A stretch of 47,847 nt of DNA, from NCBI GenBank assembly GCA_018269005.1, contig JAFDVK010000020.1, positions 1-47,847 of the forward strand. The letters run 5' to 3'. Source of the stretch: Acidobacteriota bacterium (GTDB lineage: Bacteria > Acidobacteriota > Blastocatellia > Pyrinomonadales > Pyrinomonadaceae). Positions 28,061 to 36,497 of this stretch are shown piece by piece. The translations under genes were made by a program, and so were the position numbers. Below the pieces are notes generated by a model. It was not told where the DNA came from. It searched no databases and saw only the letters and a list, made by a program, of their open reading frames with translations. How positions within the stretch are numbered: the first letter of the stretch is position 1; the number at the start of each line of letters is the position of its first letter.

Positions 28061-28435
28061 ATGTCAGCACAGGAAAAATATCAATCGCTGCTTGAACTTG
28101 CCAACCAGAACGGCACGAGCTATGAACTCAGCGAAGGCGACAACGGCACTCTCGTCGTAACCGGCGTGGCTCCGAGCGAAGAGGCAAAGACCGCTCTTTG
28201 GGATGAATACGAACGTCTCGACCCTGAATTCCGCTCGAATGACCTGATCCTCAATATCAGCGTCGGGCAGGCAGGCGGCTCGGGTACGACCTACACGGTC
28301 GTCTCCGGCGACAGCCTCTCGAAGATCGGCAAACACTACGGCATCGCGTGGAAGTCCATCTGGGACGCCAACCGCGATATCCTCTCGGACCCCGATAAGA
28401 TCTATCCGGGCCAGGAACTGAAGATTCCCGTCTAA
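28061..28435 (+). CDS. BON/LysM-like protein related to YgaU (Kbp)
   Basis: 124 residues, no signal peptide. The N-terminal half (about 5-70) resembles a reduced BON domain (GTLVVTGVAPSEEAKTALWDEY). The C-terminal half (76-123) is a clear LysM domain, from YTVVSGDSLSKIGKHYGIAW to IYPGQELKIPV. This order is that of E. coli YgaU/Kbp, a cytoplasmic potassium-binding protein, and the lack of a signal peptide agrees with it. AGGAGG precedes the ATG. It shares an operon with the BON lipoprotein. Confidence 0.85.
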   Translation: MSAQEKYQSLLELANQNGTSYELSEGDNGTLVVTGVAPSEEAKTALWDEYERLDPEFRSNDLILNISVGQAGGSGTTYTVVSGDSLSKIGKHYGIAWKSIWDANRDILSDPDKIYPGQELKIPV

Positions 28436-28460
28436 AGAGAATTTTCTTGATTCGAACAAG

Positions 28461-28508
28461 AGCACTCTGATATAGTCGCGAGATCGACTTTTCAGAGTGC
28501 TTTTCCCT
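28461..28508 (+). terminator. Rho-independent terminator after the BON/LysM operon
   Basis: The 10-bp arms AGCACTCTGA (28461-28470) and TCAGAGTGCT (28492-28501) are perfectly complementary; an inner GTCG/CGAC stem lies in the loop, and TTTTCCCTTTT follows. It lies 25 bp after the LysM gene stop and ends just before the Shine-Dalgarno sequence of the next gene. Confidence 0.88.
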
Positions 28509-28528
28509 TTTCTCACGGAGGTAAAAAA

Positions 28529-29221
28529 ATGAAGTTTCTAGTCTTGATCTTTTTCGTCGCCACTCTTCCCGTTCTCTCGCTCGCACAGTCTGTTACTCGT
28601 GAACAAAAGCTTAAGCAGATCTTGGAACTACGCTCCCAGTTACAAACCCTTGAGGCTGAATTTCTTGCACCTTCGCCTCAAGATCTTAGTCAGGCAAAAG
28701 GCCAAGGTTTTGAAGCTATCAGACTTATGCCTCGCGAGACTTTTTTTCGCAAACTTTCGATCGAGAGTAGTGCTTCTTTCGCATCATTTTCGTACGACTC
28801 ACGGGGCCTTAAAATGACTGAGGACCTCGCCTTAGATAGAGATGAACTATCCGTCGGCTTTGCAGGCGCCAACTTCGGGTTTTTATTTGATCTCGGAAGC
28901 ATCCCTCTTAGCTCGGTCAACCGCGAGATGCCGGTCGTTGCGTTCCTCGCCAGTTACCGACCGCCGACAAAGCTATCCGAAGTGCGAAAGGAACAGTCAA
29001 AATCGCGGAATTATGAGACCGATGCAGGAACGCTCAAGCGTCGCGTCCCGGCAGTTGTCGGTCATACTTATGTTCTTCGCTCAATAACCTTTGATAGCGC
29101 GGATATATTGGTAGCTTTTTCAATTTTTCGGAAGGACACCGATGGGAGCCTCATCTGCTTCTGGCAAAAGATCGAAACCTTCGAAAAGCCAATTATTATC
29201 CGCGATAAGAGCGAAGACTAA
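28529..29221 (+). CDS. Secreted protein of unknown function
   Basis: 230 residues. The signal peptide MKFLVLIFFVATLPVLSLAQ is followed by a short coiled helix (TREQKLKQILELRSQLQTLEAEFL) and a beta-rich domain (about 60-225) with no motif I recognise. GGAGG lies 7 nt upstream of the ATG. It directly follows a strong terminator, so it must have its own promoter or depend on read-through. Its codon use is slightly more AT-rich than that of its neighbours. Confidence 0.75.
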   Translation: MKFLVLIFFVATLPVLSLAQSVTREQKLKQILELRSQLQTLEAEFLAPSPQDLSQAKGQGFEAIRLMPRETFFRKLSIESSASFASFSYDSRGLKMTEDLALDRDELSVGFAGANFGFLFDLGSIPLSSVNREMPVVAFLASYRPPTKLSEVRKEQSKSRNYETDAGTLKRRVPAVVGHTYVLRSITFDSADILVAFSIFRKDTDGSLICFWQKIETFEKPIIIRDKSED

Positions 29222-29355
29222 CCACGGTCTGACTTCGGATCGTCCGCCGCGATCGTACCGAGACGGGCTGAATCAGCTACGAATACACGAGTTCAGATGA
29301 TTTATTCGTGCGTTCGTGGCTCATTTTCCGGCATCTTTTGATAGAATTTCGATTG

Positions 29356-30936
29356 ATGTCACTCCACACTGACTTCATCGTCATCGGCAGCGGTGTTGCG
29401 GGATTGCGTGCCGCGATAGCGTTGGCCGAGAAAGGCTCACGCGTTACCGTTCTCACGAAGGATAAGACAAGCGAATCAAACACGGAATACGCACAGGGCG
29501 GCGTTGCCGTCGTGCTTGCGGAGGACGATAACGCGGAACTGCACGAGGGCGACACGCTCGTTGCCGGTGCTGGTCTTTGCGACGTTTCGGCCGTCGAGAC
29601 GCTTGTTACGGAAGGCACGCGATACGTCAAAGAACTGATCGATTGGGGAACGGAATTCGACCGCGAGGCCGGCAAACTGATCTTCACGCAGGAAGCTGCT
29701 CACTCGCGCCGCCGTATCCTTCACGCGCACGGCGATTCCACGGGCGCCGAATTCGTCCGCTCGCTCATCGCACGGGCAGGTGCCGAACCGCTCATCAATC
29801 TGACTCCTTTTGCGACCACCGAGAGCTTTATTGTTTCGCAGGGCCGCTGCGTCGGCGTGCGTTTCCTCGATCCGATCCTGCGTGCTCCGCGTGAGATCGT
29901 CGGGCGTGCAGTGATCGCCTGCACGGGCGGAGCAGGCCAGCTTTACCTGCACACGACGAACCCGTCTGTCGCCACCGGCGACGGAATGTCGATGGCGTAT
30001 CTCGCCGGTGCGAAGATCGCCGATATCGAGTTCGTCCAGTTTCACCCGACGGCATTGAGTCTCGACAACGCGCCGCGGTTCCTGCTCTCGGAAGCGATGC
30101 GGGGCGAAGGCGGCATTCTTCGCAACAAATACGGCGAGCGGTTCATGCCGCGTTACGACGAGCGGGCCGAGATGGCCCCGCGTGATATCGTCGCGCGGTC
30201 GATCATCCTCGAGATGCGAAAGACAGGTACGCGAACAGCGTTCCTCGATATGACATCGCTTGACGCGGCGTTCCTAAAGCATCGCTTCCCGAAGATCTTC
30301 GAAACCTGCCTCGCCTACGGACTCGACATCACGAAGGACCTGCTGCCTGTGTCGCCCGCATCGCATTATTTTATGGGCGGGATCCGCACCGATCTTTGGG
30401 GACGAAGCTCGCTCCCGGGCCTCTATGCCGCCGGAGAGGTAACATGCACGGGCGTTCACGGGGCGAACCGCCTGGCGTCGAATTCCCTGCTCGAAGGCCT
30501 GGTTTTCGGGGCCCGTGCGGGCGAAACGGCGTTTCAGGATTCAAAGGACATCGATATAACTTCGTTCAAATATGAGCCCGTATCCTCCGATGCGTCCAAC
30601 GGTGCCGGGATCGTCTCGACCGCCGTCCGAAAACGCGTAAAGCGAACTATGTGGGAGCGCGTCGGCATCTTGCGCGACCGCGATTCGCTCGAACGCGGGC
30701 TCGAAGAATTCGATCAGATACTTGCGTCCAGCCTCGGTTCGGCATCGCGAAATTTCGTCACACTTGCAAAACTTGTGGCGACCGCTGCATTATGGCGTGA
30801 AGAATCACGCGGCGGACACTTTCGTACTGATTTTCCGGAAGCAAAGGACGAGTTCCGCGTACATTCGATACAGCAGCTTGGCAAATCGATCGCGACCGAA
30901 ACCGTTGATACTGCAGAAAAAGTAAGCTCCGTATGA
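29356..30936 (+). CDS. nadB: L-aspartate oxidase
   Basis: 526 residues from the ATG at 29356 (MSLHTDFIVIGSGVAGLRAA); an open frame begins at 29308 but adds non-homologous residues. It oxidises L-aspartate to iminoaspartate, the first step of bacterial NAD synthesis. FAD-binding GSGVAGLRAA, SNTEYAQGGVA, the HSRRRILHAHGDSTG segment, QFHPTAL, EAMRGEGG, SHYFMGGI and TGVHGANRLASNSLLE are all diagnostic. TAGAAT ends 8 nt before the ATG and there is no Shine-Dalgarno sequence, suggesting a leaderless mRNA. nadA and nadC are not in the window. The stop overlaps the next start as ATGA. Confidence 0.94.
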   Translation: MSLHTDFIVIGSGVAGLRAAIALAEKGSRVTVLTKDKTSESNTEYAQGGVAVVLAEDDNAELHEGDTLVAGAGLCDVSAVETLVTEGTRYVKELIDWGTEFDREAGKLIFTQEAAHSRRRILHAHGDSTGAEFVRSLIARAGAEPLINLTPFATTESFIVSQGRCVGVRFLDPILRAPREIVGRAVIACTGGAGQLYLHTTNPSVATGDGMSMAYLAGAKIADIEFVQFHPTALSLDNAPRFLLSEAMRGEGGILRNKYGERFMPRYDERAEMAPRDIVARSIILEMRKTGTRTAFLDMTSLDAAFLKHRFPKIFETCLAYGLDITKDLLPVSPASHYFMGGIRTDLWGRSSLPGLYAAGEVTCTGVHGANRLASNSLLEGLVFGARAGETAFQDSKDIDITSFKYEPVSSDASNGAGIVSTAVRKRVKRTMWERVGILRDRDSLERGLEEFDQILASSLGSASRNFVTLAKLVATAALWREESRGGHFRTDFPEAKDEFRVHSIQQLGKSIATETVDTAEKVSSV

Positions 30937-32522
30937 ATTCACCAACCGCACTAAATCTCGCTTCGATCGTTACCCAGAACGCAAGGCTCACGCCTGACAA
31001 TGAAGCGGTCGTGGGTGCAGGCCGTCGGATGACCTTCCGCGAGCTCGAACAAGCGTCGAATCAGGTAGCGAACGCCCTCAAAAAACTCGGGCTCGGCGTC
31101 GGCGACAACATCGCTCTAATGTGCCCGAACCTGCCGTATTTCCCGATCATCTATTTTGGGATCATTAAGACGGGTGCGGCCGTCGTTCCGCTCTGTGTGC
31201 TCTTCAAAGCGGCTGAGATCGAGTATCACCTGAAAGACAGCGAGGCAAAGGCCGTGTTCGCGTTTCAGGGCACCGAAGAACTGCCGATGCTCGAGCGCAC
31301 CAAGGAGGCATTCGACCGCGTCGATTCGTGCCGGCATCTGATCGCTCTACCGAACCCGCAAGCTCCGGCACCGGAACAAGATGGCGTCACAATGTTCACA
31401 AGTTTTGTCGGCGGCGAAAGCCCGGCATTTGAGACTTTCCCGACGGCGCCCGACGACACGTGCGCGATCCTCTACACGTCGGGCACTACAGGCCAGCCAA
31501 AAGGCGCTGAATTGACGCACCTGAATCTCTGGTCGAATGTCGCCGCAACGCACGAGATAATGCAGTCCGGCCCGGCCGCGAAGAACGTCGAGCAAGGGAC
31601 GATGCTCATCACGCTGCCGCTTTTTCATACGACGGGTCAGACCGTCCAGATGAACACCGGCCTTTATGCAGGCAGCCGGATCGTGCTTCTTCCGCGGTTC
31701 GACCCAAAGATGACCCTTGACACGATGACGGCCGAGAAAGTGAATTTCTGGGTCGGTGTGCCGACGATGTATTGGGCGCTTCTCAACTACGTTGAAGAAA
31801 ATAACTACGACACATCCGCGATCGTCGAGAATATGAGCGTCGCAAAATCAGGAGGCGCGCCCATGCCGGTCGATGTTATGAAAGCGTTTGAGAAACGTTT
31901 CAATGTGCGGGTTCTCGAAGGTTACGGCCTGTCGGAAACTTCGCCGCTCGCCACCTTCAACCACATGCAGCGGCCTTCAAAGCCGGGAACGGTCGGGCAG
32001 TCGATCTTCGGCGTCGATGTGATATGCGCGGACGATGCCGACAATGAAGTTCCGCGTGGAACCCGCGGCGAGATCCTCATTCGCGGGGCAAATGTGATGA
32101 AAGGCTATTACAAACGTCCCGAAGCCACGGCCGAGGCATTCCGAAACGGATGGTTCCATTCCGGCGACATCGGGACGATGGACGATGAAGGGTTTTTGAC
32201 GATCGTCGATCGCAAAAAGGATATGATCCTTCGCGGCGGCTACAACGTCTATCCGCGCGAACTCGAAGAGCTAATCATCACGCACCCGGCCGTCTCGCTC
32301 GTTGCCGTCATCGGCGTTCCCGACGAGCGTCTCGGCGAAGAGGTGAAGGCATACGTCGTCCTCAAAAAGGGTGAAAACCTTTCCGAAGCCGAGCTGATCG
32401 AATGGTGCCGCTCACGTATTGCATCCAACAAATATCCGCGTTTCGTCGAATTCCGTGACGAGCTTCCGATCGGCAATACCGGCAAGGTCTTCAAACGAGC
32501 ACTGAAGGAAGAATCTCGATGA
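30933..32522 (+). CDS. Long-chain fatty acid-CoA ligase (AMP-binding)
   Basis: 529 residues. An adenylate-forming enzyme that activates a carboxylic acid to an acyl-CoA via acyl-AMP. Motifs in order: YTSGTTGQPKGAELTH (P-loop), LFHTTGQTVQMN, VLEGYGLSETSP, HSGDIGTMDDEGFLTIVDRKKDMILRGGYNVYPRE (hinge, split here only by my selection) and the catalytic lysine in NTGKVFKRAL. Length and motifs fit FadD-like medium- or long-chain ligases; the substrate is not known. It overlaps nadB by 4 bp. Confidence 0.9.
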   Translation: MNSPTALNLASIVTQNARLTPDNEAVVGAGRRMTFRELEQASNQVANALKKLGLGVGDNIALMCPNLPYFPIIYFGIIKTGAAVVPLCVLFKAAEIEYHLKDSEAKAVFAFQGTEELPMLERTKEAFDRVDSCRHLIALPNPQAPAPEQDGVTMFTSFVGGESPAFETFPTAPDDTCAILYTSGTTGQPKGAELTHLNLWSNVAATHEIMQSGPAAKNVEQGTMLITLPLFHTTGQTVQMNTGLYAGSRIVLLPRFDPKMTLDTMTAEKVNFWVGVPTMYWALLNYVEENNYDTSAIVENMSVAKSGGAPMPVDVMKAFEKRFNVRVLEGYGLSETSPLATFNHMQRPSKPGTVGQSIFGVDVICADDADNEVPRGTRGEILIRGANVMKGYYKRPEATAEAFRNGWFHSGDIGTMDDEGFLTIVDRKKDMILRGGYNVYPRELEELIITHPAVSLVAVIGVPDERLGEEVKAYVVLKKGENLSEAELIEWCRSRIASNKYPRFVEFRDELPIGNTGKVFKRALKEESR

Positions 32523-32574
32523 CTTCGGCCTCTCGTTGCCTATTTGCCGCCAATCGCGGAAAATTTAGACAGCG

Positions 32575-32934
32575 ATGTTTAGAACTAAATTAGTCATTCT
32601 CCTTGCTGTCATTGCTGCAAGTTCCCTTTGGGCCTGCTCCTCATCAGAGCGGAAACCATACGTCCTCGCCGACGACCAGACCTACCAGGCAACGCTCTTC
32701 AGACAGAATTGTGCCGTCTGCCACGGACGCGAAGGCGAAGGTGCCGTGCTGCCGAATGGAACAGTCATCCCGAGCCTCCGAGATGCACATCACAAATTCA
32801 ATACACGAGCCGAGATCTACAGCCAGATCTCGCATGGCGGCAACGGAATGACTCCCTTTGAACGCCAGCTAACCGACAATGAACGCCAATTGCTCACCGA
32901 TCTCGTATATTCGAAGCTACGCGGCGGGAAATAG
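32575..32934 (+). CDS. c-type cytochrome lipoprotein
   Basis: 119 residues. The lipoprotein signal ends in LWAC with Cys21. A single haem c site CAVCH is at 46-50, and the likely axial Met is Met92 in GGNGMTPF; the C-terminal helix contains LTDNERQLLTDLVYSKL. This is a class I monohaem cytochrome (cytochrome C oxidase cbb3-type/YvaC-like domain) tethered to a membrane facing the periplasm, suited to electron transfer. It follows the ligase gene by 52 bp. Confidence 0.92.
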   Translation: MFRTKLVILLAVIAASSLWACSSSERKPYVLADDQTYQATLFRQNCAVCHGREGEGAVLPNGTVIPSLRDAHHKFNTRAEIYSQISHGGNGMTPFERQLTDNERQLLTDLVYSKLRGGK

Positions 32935-32959
32935 AAATTTTGTGCTTTAATATGCAAAT

Positions 32960-33853
32960 ATGCGAATTCTGATCTGCGGTGCAAGCGGCCTGATCGGCAA
33001 AGCCCTAACTAAAACTCTTGAGGCAAAGGGCTGCGAGCTTCTGCTTGCGGGAAGAAAGGAGCCGCAGGATGAACGCGAGACGAAATGGACGATCGAGGAC
33101 GGATTTGCCGAACCGAAACGTCTCGAAGGCCTCGACGCCGTAATTCACCTTGCGGGCGAATCGGTAAGCGCACTTCGCTGGACGGACGAAAAGAAGGCCG
33201 CTATCCGAAGCAGCCGCGTCGATGGCACGCGCAGCGTCGTAGATGCACTGGCCAAGCTAAAGTCGCGTCCAAAGGTACTGATCTCCGGCTCCGCGGTCGG
33301 CTTCTACGGCGATCGGGATGACGAGATCCTCACCGAATCAAGCACCTCAGGGGACAACTTTCTCGCGAAGACGTGTCGCGAGTGGGAAGCCGAATCGCGT
33401 CGGGCAGAAGACGCGGGGATCCGCACCGTTCTGCTCAGGACGGGCATCGTTCTCTCTAAGGATGGCGGTGCGCTCGCGACGATGCTCCTGCCCTTCAAAA
33501 TGGGCGTCGGCGGTGTCATCGGCGACGGCAAACAATGGATGAGCTGGATCTCGCTGGACGACGAAATTCGTGCCATCGAATTCGTTCTCGAACACGAGGA
33601 AGTGCGTGGGGCCGTCAATCTCGTAAGCCCTAACCCCGTTACAAATCAAGAGTTTACGAGCGTTCTAGGTGAAGTTCTCTATCGCCCGACGTTCATTCCT
33701 CTGCCGGAGTTTGCGGTCTCGATGCTGCTCGGCGAAATGGGCGACGAACTCCTTCTTTCAAGCACTCGGGCAGTGCCTGCACGCCTTGAGCAGCTCGGTT
33801 TTGAGTGGCAATTTCCTGCGCTAAAACCGGCCCTCGAACACGCCCTCGCATAA
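32960..33853 (+). CDS. TIGR01777-family NAD(P)-dependent epimerase (YfcH-like)
   Basis: 297 residues. A short-chain dehydrogenase-type Rossmann start ILICGASGLIGKAL (3-16), HLAGESV, the active-site region ISGSAVGFYGD and the family text MSWISLDDEIRAIEFVLE and GAVNLVSPNPVTNQEF define the TIGR01777/SDR39U1 group. Substrate unknown. No Shine-Dalgarno sequence; TTTAAT ends 8 nt before the ATG. It is 25 bp downstream of the cytochrome gene. Confidence 0.92.
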   Translation: MRILICGASGLIGKALTKTLEAKGCELLLAGRKEPQDERETKWTIEDGFAEPKRLEGLDAVIHLAGESVSALRWTDEKKAAIRSSRVDGTRSVVDALAKLKSRPKVLISGSAVGFYGDRDDEILTESSTSGDNFLAKTCREWEAESRRAEDAGIRTVLLRTGIVLSKDGGALATMLLPFKMGVGGVIGDGKQWMSWISLDDEIRAIEFVLEHEEVRGAVNLVSPNPVTNQEFTSVLGEVLYRPTFIPLPEFAVSMLLGEMGDELLLSSTRAVPARLEQLGFEWQFPALKPALEHALA

Positions 33854-34801
33854 CCCGTCACACCGTTTGTGCAAATCGTGCATTTCGTGCACTTTGATAC
33901 ATTTTGTGCGGAATGTGTCGATTTGTGAGGAATGTGCTTCTAATGGATACCGCGTTTGGCTATGATGACAACACGGTCGAAAGACCGCTTGGTCTTTGAA
34001 AAAATGTGAATGGTGAATGGCGAATGGCGAATGGCGGAGCTAAAGCTCCCCTCCTTACGAAGGAGGGGTGGCAGCCGCCTCGGCTGACGGGGTGGTTCTC
34101 TTTTTCGAAAATTGCGTCCTTCACGGCTACACCAAAGAGAAAACGCAAAGACCGCCAAGCGAAACCCCGCAAAGACCGCAGAGGCTTGTATCTCGAATTT
34201 CAGATTTCAAATCTCAGATCCCAGGTTTCAGATTGAAATGGCTTCCGATTCGTGAATTCGTGGCTGATAGGTATTCTTACTGTCTCGCGCCGCATCCAAG
34301 CCTTCGCGAACTCTGCGTCGCCTTTGCGTTCTTTGCGTTTACGATCTCGGTTTGAAAACGCAAAGGCCGCGATCCTGAACGGAGAATTGAGAATGGAAAA
34401 TGTGGTCCGATTTTTTTGCGAAATTCTGGGACAAATCGCGTAAGCTGTTGATAACACGTCACTTATTTGTCCCAAGAGGCTGTCCCAGAGCTGTCCCACG
34501 AGCGTCTTGGCTTGGACAAAAGACGGCCATGTCGGCGGCGAGCCGCCTCCGAGATCGGTTTTGGGGCACGGTTCCACGGCATAAATGCCGTGGCAATTCG
34601 GCGGGAATCTGCGTTGAATGTTACGCCCTTACTAACGTGCGGGCTTCTGCAATACTGACCGCCCGCTAACGCAGGCGGTTCTGACATGACTGGCCGCCAT
34701 TACTAACGTGCACGCTTCTGCAACACTGACCGCCCGCTCACGCAGGCGGTTCTGACTTCTGCTCACTGGTGACGGCTCACTGACCACTGCCCAACGCCCG
34801 C
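33854..34801. other. Noncoding, repeat-rich stretch
   Basis: About 950 bp without a credible gene; open frames here are short and consist of repeat text. From left to right: a TTCGTG/TGTG-rich run (33860-33935), tandem AATGGCG units (about 34010-34036), two hairpins (34048-34086), palindromes such as AGATTTCAAATCT (34202-34214), a TTCGTG repeat at 34248-34265, and GC-rich palindromic repeats from 34631 into the msrA gene. It looks like a collecting place for small mobile or extragenic palindromic elements. Confidence 0.75.
34048..34086. repeat. Pair of perfect hairpins
   Basis: CCCCTCCTT-ACG-AAGGAGGGG (34048-34068, 9-bp stem) is followed after 3 nt by CAGCCG-CCT-CGGCTG (34072-34086, 6-bp stem). 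No U-tract follows either strand directly, so a simple terminator is less likely than a REP-like palindromic unit. Confidence 0.8.
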
Positions 34802-34820
34802 TCACGCAGGCGGTTCTGAC
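34631..34820. repeat. REP-like repeats, two full units and one partial
   Basis: A 55-bp unit at 34631-34685 recurs at 34702-34756 with a few mismatches; its last 26 bp recur at 34795-34820. The common core ACCGCC-(CGCTxACGCA)-GGCGGT can form a 6-bp stem. The third copy runs into the 3' end of msrA and supplies its final codons and stop. The two full units are separated by 16 bp, unlike a CRISPR array. Confidence 0.85.
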
Positions 34821-35485
34821 CGGGCGACGAAGAGCTGGGGGAATCTTGCTTTCAACGCCTCGACCTTTGGCCGGTCGTTTATGACGATGTAGGGGTCGTC
34901 GGGGTTCAGCCGCATATAATCCTGATGATATTTCTCGGCAGGATAGAAACCGTCGAGCGGTTTGATCTCGGTCACGATCGGTTTGTCGAAGAACTTCGCA
35001 TCCGTCAGGGCCTTCACAAACGCCTCGGCCGAAGCCTTTTGTTTGTCGTTCTGATAAAAGATCACCGAGCGATACTGAGTGCCGCGGTCGGGGCCTTGAA
35101 AATTGAGTTCGGTCGGGTTATGTGCGACGGTGAAAAACACGTACAGAAGCTGCTCGTACGTGACTTTGGACGGATCGAAGGTCACCTCGACCGACTCGGC
35201 GTGGCCGGTCGTGCCGGAGCCGACGTCTTCGTAGTTGGCAGTCTCTTTTTTGCCGCCCGCGTATCCGGAAACTACGTTGGTTACGCCTTTGACGTGTTCA
35301 TACACGCCCTCGACGCCCCAAAAACAGCCGCCGGCGAAAACGGCGGTCTCGGACGTGGCGGACCTTGAATTTGGGTTTGGAGTGGCGACCGGAATTGCAG
35401 CCGACGAGCTTGCATCCGCCGAAGAGCACGCCGAAGCGATCGCGGCGGCCACGATAAAGAACAGGCAAAATAGCGTCGATCTCAT
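34802..35485 (-). CDS. msrA: Peptide methionine sulfoxide reductase MsrA, lipoprotein form
   Basis: 227 residues from the ATG at 35485 (the frame is open to 35512). It reduces methionine-S-sulfoxide in proteins. The lipoprotein signal ends in ASAC (Cys20), then a Ser/Pro/Asn-rich linker and the catalytic domain with GGCFWG (Cys54), GYAGG, YEDVGSGTTGHAE and YHQDYM. There is no Cys after Cys54, so it lacks the usual resolving cysteines and must be recycled another way. It should act in the periplasm or at the outer membrane. The last residues (SEPPA) are encoded by a REP-like repeat. It is divergent from the RidA gene, with a palindrome between them. Confidence 0.93.
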   Translation of the reverse strand: MRSTLFCLFFIVAAAIASACSSADASSSAAIPVATPNPNSRSATSETAVFAGGCFWGVEGVYEHVKGVTNVVSGYAGGKKETANYEDVGSGTTGHAESVEVTFDPSKVTYEQLLYVFFTVAHNPTELNFQGPDRGTQYRSVIFYQNDKQKASAEAFVKALTDAKFFDKPIVTEIKPLDGFYPAEKYHQDYMRLNPDDPYIVINDRPKVEALKARFPQLFVARSEPPA

Positions 35486-35521
35486 AGCTTTATATTCGTC
35501 CCGGGTGCACAAATTGGATGC

Positions 35522-35543
35522 GAACTATTCTATAATAGTTCGA
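35522..35543. promoter_or_regulatory. Palindromic operator/promoter between msrA and the RidA gene
   Basis: Perfect 9-bp arms CGAACTATT and AATAGTTCG flank CTAT. The right half contains TATAAT (35532-35537) on the plus strand, and the minus strand has TATAGAAT in the same place, so it can hold -10 elements for both divergent genes. No good -35 element was found for either. Confidence 0.5.
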
Positions 35544-35585
35544 AACGACATCGAATATTTTCTTGCTGCCGAACGCTGAATCGAA

Positions 35586-36005
35586 ATGACGTCAAATGAA
35601 CTTCTAAATTCGCCGCGAGCACCGAAACCTGTCGGTGCGTATCCGCACGCAAGGCGTGTCGGCGATCTTTTGTTCTTGTCGGGAGTTGGCCCGCGGGCAC
35701 GCGATTCGGCGAAGATCCCCGGCGTCGAGCTTGATGCGGAAGGCAACATCCTATCCTACGACATCGAGACGCAATGCCGCTCGGTCTTCGAGAACGTCCG
35801 ACTCATTCTCGAAGATGTCGGTTCGAGCTGGGAGAAGATGGTCGATGTGACGGTCTTCCTGACGAATATGAAGGCGGATTTTGCCGCATACAACCGCCTT
35901 TATGCGGAGTATTTCGCCGACGTGCAGCCATGCCGTACGACGGTAGAGATAAATTCACTTCCCACACCGATCGCGATCGAGCTGAAGGTGATCGCGACCA
36001 TCTAA
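35586..36005 (+). CDS. RidA-family protein, probable 2-aminomuconate deaminase
   Basis: 139 residues of the YjgF/RidA fold. It starts with RAPKPVGAYPHARRVGDLLF, then LSGVGPRARD, and ends PCRTTVEINSLPTPIAIELK, in which the conserved Arg and Glu of the RidA pocket are visible. The PHARR-GDxLFxSG text and the insert after the first strands look more like 2-aminomuconate deaminases of the kynurenine/nitrobenzoate routes than housekeeping RidA. Kynurenine-pathway genes lie 4-12 kb to the right, which supports this. The assignment to 2-aminomuconate is inference. The GNAT gene starts on the base after its stop. Confidence 0.75.
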   Translation: MTSNELLNSPRAPKPVGAYPHARRVGDLLFLSGVGPRARDSAKIPGVELDAEGNILSYDIETQCRSVFENVRLILEDVGSSWEKMVDVTVFLTNMKADFAAYNRLYAEYFADVQPCRTTVEINSLPTPIAIELKVIATI

Positions 36006-36470
36006 ATGGATGAAGAAATTGATATTGGGCCGGCGCACACTGCCGACGCCGTCCGCTTGTCAGAGATCGCTTTTGCCGCAAAGGCGTACTGGAAATATCC
36101 GGCGGCGTGGCTTGAAAAATGGCGGACGCAGCTCACAATTGGCGAAGGTGATATAGAGGATGACACGGTCGTCAAACTCACATCGGGCGGCGAAATTCGC
36201 GGTTTTTATCTGCTGCGGAAAGACGCTGAGAGACTTTGGTTGGAACACTTGTGGGTGGATCCGAAGTTCATCGGACGCGGACTTGGACGCAAGCTGTTCG
36301 AGCACGCGATCGCGACCGCGGACGAAACGACATTCGCCGCGATCTACATCGAATCCGACCCGAACGCGGAAGGATTCTACGCAGCAATGGGCGCCGTTCG
36401 GATCGGCGAAAACAGATCGGAACTTGACGGCACGGTCCGCGAACTGCCGTTGATGGAATTCAAACTTTAA
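36006..36470 (+). CDS. GNAT-family N-acetyltransferase
   Basis: 154 residues. The acetyl-CoA-binding motif WVDPKFIGRGLGRKLFEHAI (about 79-98) and the last strand IYIESDPNAEGFYAAMGAVR mark a GNAT domain over the full length. The ATG follows directly after the stop of the RidA-family gene, so the two are co-translated. The substrate is unknown; coupling to a deaminase gene may mean an amino or semialdehyde-derived substrate, which is speculation. Confidence 0.88.
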   Translation: MDEEIDIGPAHTADAVRLSEIAFAAKAYWKYPAAWLEKWRTQLTIGEGDIEDDTVVKLTSGGEIRGFYLLRKDAERLWLEHLWVDPKFIGRGLGRKLFEHAIATADETTFAAIYIESDPNAEGFYAAMGAVRIGENRSELDGTVRELPLMEFKL

Positions 36471-36497
36471 GGAAGAAAGAAAGAAAGGAACAAAAAT

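Noticed and set aside
34048..34068. Perfect 9-bp hairpin as a terminator
   Set aside because: No U-tract follows on either strand and the nearest upstream gene ends about 190 bp away.
34463..34687. Minus-strand open frame starting MSEPPALAGGQ
   Set aside because: Made up of repeat text; no Shine-Dalgarno sequence and no coding character. An artefact of the REP-like repeat.
34631..34820. Possible CRISPR array (similar units in tandem)
   Set aside because: Only two full units and one partial, 16-bp spacing between the full ones, units of 55 bp with an internal hairpin, and no cas gene nearby. REP-like elements fit better.
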